Shown one piece after another: positions 60,225 through 64,000 of a stretch of DNA of 64,000 nt (positions within the stretch are counted from its first letter, which is position 1; every line of letters begins with the position of its first letter). Source of the DNA: an uncultured Roseobacter sp. (GTDB taxonomy: Bacteria > Pseudomonadota > Alphaproteobacteria > Rhodobacterales > Rhodobacteraceae); contig NZ_CANLQB010000003.1 of NCBI RefSeq assembly GCF_947493125.1, forward strand, positions 62,001 to 126,000, in the 5' to 3' direction. The translations under genes were made by a program, and so were the position numbers. The notes under the pieces are model-generated. The model saw only the letters and a list, made by a program, of their open reading frames with translations. It ran no database searches and was not told the origin of the DNA.

Positions 60225-61130
60225 TTACCAGTCCGATGGGCCTTTTTCGGCAAAGGCGTGCACGAGGAAGTCGATGAAGGCGCGCACTTTCGGTTGTGTG
60301 AAGCGCCCGGGCGGGTAGACCGCGTAGATGCCCTGGGTTTCGACCGGCAGATCGGGGATGGCGTCCTCGACGAGGCCCTTTTCCATGGCCTCGGCATAGA
60401 GAAAACTGGGCAGATAGGCGATGCCAAGGCCGGAGATGGCGGCGTTCAGCAGCGATTGACCGTCGTTGACGCTGAGCCACCCTGCAGTGCGGACCTGACG
60501 TTTCTCACCCGAGGGGGCGGTCAGTTTCCAGACGTTGCCGGAGGATTGGTTCGAATAGTGCAGCAGTTTATGGGCGTTCAACTCGTCGATCTTCTGCGGG
60601 CGGCCGTATTTTTCGAAGTATTCCGGGCTCGCAATCATCCGTTTGGTTGTCTCGGTCAGCTTGCGGGCGCGCAGGGAGCTGTCTTCCAGCTCGCCGATAC
60701 GGATCGCCATATCGAACCCTTCGGATATCAGCTCAACATAGCGATTGTTGAGCACCATGTTCACAGTGATGTCCGGGAAATCCGACAGAAAGTCGCTCAA
60801 GACCGGTGAGAGGTGGTTCACCCCGAAGTCCGTGGCCACCGAGATGCGCAAAAGGCCCGAAGGCGCGCTCTGCATCGACGTGACCAGCGCATCGGCTTCG
60901 CCTGCATCGTTCAGGACCCGCCGGGCACGGTCGTAATAGGCCAGACCGATCTCGGTGGGGCTGACCCGCCGCGTGGTGCGATTGAGCAGGCGCGCACCCA
61001 GGCGCGCTTCGAGCGAGGACACATGTTTGGACACGGCGGATTTGGAGATCCCCATCTTCTTGGCCGCATCGGTGAAGCCGCCCTGGTCAACCACCGTGGC
61101 AAAAGCTTCCATTTCTGTGAGGCGGTCCAT
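60225..61130 (-). CDS. LysR family transcriptional regulator
   Basis: About 301 residues from ATG 61130. The helix-turn-helix (GGFTDAAKKMGISKSAVSKHVSSLEARLGARLLNRTTRRV, about residues 18-57) is of the CrgA/DsdC-like subgroup often followed by a conserved FVG-type effector domain. The longer frame to 61250 lacks a ribosome site. The target is unknown; the DUF4399 gene lies divergent at 61375, 244 bases away. Autoregulation is usual for this group. Confidence 0.93.
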   Translation of the reverse strand: MDRLTEMEAFATVVDQGGFTDAAKKMGISKSAVSKHVSSLEARLGARLLNRTTRRVSPTEIGLAYYDRARRVLNDAGEADALVTSMQSAPSGLLRISVATDFGVNHLSPVLSDFLSDFPDITVNMVLNNRYVELISEGFDMAIRIGELEDSSLRARKLTETTKRMIASPEYFEKYGRPQKIDELNAHKLLHYSNQSSGNVWKLTAPSGEKRQVRTAGWLSVNDGQSLLNAAISGLGIAYLPSFLYAEAMEKGLVEDAIPDLPVETQGIYAVYPPGRFTQPKVRAFIDFLVHAFAEKGPSDW

Positions 61131-61374
61131 GGCCTTCCCTTCTTTGGTCTGTCGGGTCCGCGACCGGATATGGCGGAGAATTTGGGCAGGAACGCGGCGG
61201 AGGTAAGACAGTATCACGGTTTTTGAATGGATCGCGGGACAGTGTGACACCTCGGCGGTTTTGCAGGTCCGCGCGGGTGCGGCTCTCCCCCGGGGCCGGA
61301 TGGGTCGGGCCTTTCGACAAACGGCCCATTTGGTCTATATCTTTCGGAGTGAGCTTGATCTGGGAGGAGACGAC

Positions 61375-61818
61375 ATGACACGACTGTTCGCCACAATTGC
61401 CGCCGGGATACTGGCCGCCAGCGCTGCCATTGCGGGTGGGGAAACGCCATCCAACCCGGATGCGGAGCTCTATTTCGTCAATCTTGAAGATGGCGCGACG
61501 GTGTCATCGCCGGTGCAGGTGATCTTCGGCCTGCGGGGCATGGGGGTCGCCCCGGCTGGAGCCGAAGTGGAGAATACCGGCCATCACCATCTGTTCATCA
61601 ACCGCCCGCCCCTGGGAGAGGGTGAGTTCGGTGCGGAGGAACTCGAGCTGGGCATTCCAGCGGATGAGAACCATGTGCACTTTGGCGGTGGTCAGACCGA
61701 GACAACCATCGAACTGCCGCCCGGAGAGCATACGCTGCAGCTGGTGCTGGGTGATGCGGGCCATGTGCCGCATTCCACGCCGATCGTATCAGATGTGATC
61801 ACGATCACCGTAGAGTAG
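61375..61818 (+). CDS. DUF4399 exported protein
   Basis: 147 residues from ATG 61375 (GGGAGGAGA upstream). Signal peptide MTRLFATIAAGILAASAAIA with cleavage near AIA-GG. The mature domain reads LYFVNLEDGATVSSPVQVIFGLRGMGVAPAG, NTGHHHLFINRPP, ENHVHFGGGQTETTIELPPGEHTLQLVLGD, matching DUF4399. The His-rich HHHLF and HVHFG parts suggest metal binding, not proven. Function unknown. Convergent with the gene at 61826. Confidence 0.88.
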   Translation: MTRLFATIAAGILAASAAIAGGETPSNPDAELYFVNLEDGATVSSPVQVIFGLRGMGVAPAGAEVENTGHHHLFINRPPLGEGEFGAEELELGIPADENHVHFGGGQTETTIELPPGEHTLQLVLGDAGHVPHSTPIVSDVITITVE

Positions 61819-61825
61819 CCGCCGG

Positions 61826-63886
<2,061 letters not shown>

Positions 63887-63957
63887 TCACATTTTCACAT
63901 ATGGGCTGTCACGTCGAACGCGGCGTCACAAGGCCGCGCGAAGTGGGATGCAAGATC

Positions 63958-64000
63958 ATGATCAGATGGGCGAGGCCTGCGGATGCGGATGATTTGGGCG
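63958..64000 (+). CDS. N-terminal fragment, possibly a GNAT acetyltransferase
   Basis: ATG 63958 opens a frame that reads MIRWARPADADDLG up to the window edge. The RPADADDL pattern is typical of the first strand of GNAT acetyltransferases. The gene continues outside the window, so this is only suggestive. It is divergent from the gene at 63853. Confidence 0.4.
   Translation, partial: MIRWARPADADDLG

Overview
The window is a chromosomal stretch of an alphaproteobacterium, most likely a marine Rhodobacteraceae (Roseobacter-type) bacterium. This rests on GC-rich, strongly GC3-biased housekeeping genes, the glcDEF, leuCD, mlaA-mlaC and rsfS-rlmH arrangements, and several small families common in Rhodobacterales (DUF1523-like, DUF599, DUF2306, DUF4399). 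No species call is possible from sequence alone.

Region 1 (1-11.7 kb) is accessory DNA. By eye its GC content is clearly lower than the rest. It holds a CsbD stress protein, a DUF421 membrane protein, a tandem duplication of a divergent [Tat-signal SDR / LysR] module, and one very large gene (6151-11427, about 1758 aa). That gene combines an N-terminal PD-(D/E)xK-like nuclease signature, a STAND/AAA-type P-loop and a long C-terminal repeat-like region; it looks like a single-gene Avs-type anti-phage sensor. The region stops at a tRNA-Pro(CGG) whose 3' end faces the defence gene, a typical island boundary, although no integrase is visible.

Region 2 (11.8-20.9 kb): an EamA transporter, leucine biosynthesis (leuB, then leuD and leuC, split by a DUF2306 gene and a secreted endonuclease/exonuclease/phosphatase-fold protein), a large MscS-type channel, and the ribosome pair rsfS-rlmH. 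rsfS is preceded by a short overlapping ORF that carries the only good Shine-Dalgarno.

Region 3 (21-29.7 kb): a TetR/membrane-protein pair, two small conserved proteins, the glycolate oxidase operon glcDEF, two tandem trypsin-like secreted proteases, and hsp20. hsp20 has an RpoH-type promoter and a ROSE-like RNA thermometer.

Region 4 (29.7-42.9 kb): a TetR-controlled AhpD-like gene, gabD, an alpha/beta hydrolase, an orphan creatinase behind a foldable leader, small membrane proteins, a HIT protein, a glycosyltransferase divergent from a sulfotransferase (surface polysaccharide), an HD phosphohydrolase, smpB, a 3-mercaptopyruvate sulfurtransferase and an aromatic aminotransferase.

Region 5 (42.9-64 kb): nitrogen assimilation (glnK-amtB), a class A PBP, outer-membrane lipid transport (mlaA-mlaC), ridA, a GDPD, a FemAB-like acyltransferase, phhB, a second MscS, peroxiredoxin, ferredoxin reductase, rsmD, map, sfsA, a CinA-type protein, GNATs, an OmpA-family protein, LysR, DUF4399 and a 2,4-dienoyl-CoA reductase-type enzyme. 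This part reads as ordinary core genome.

The items most worth follow-up are the Avs-like gene, the twin SDR-LysR modules with a gene-conversion patch, the hsp20 thermosensor, the leader RNA before creatinase, and the repeated palindromes near leuC and smpB.
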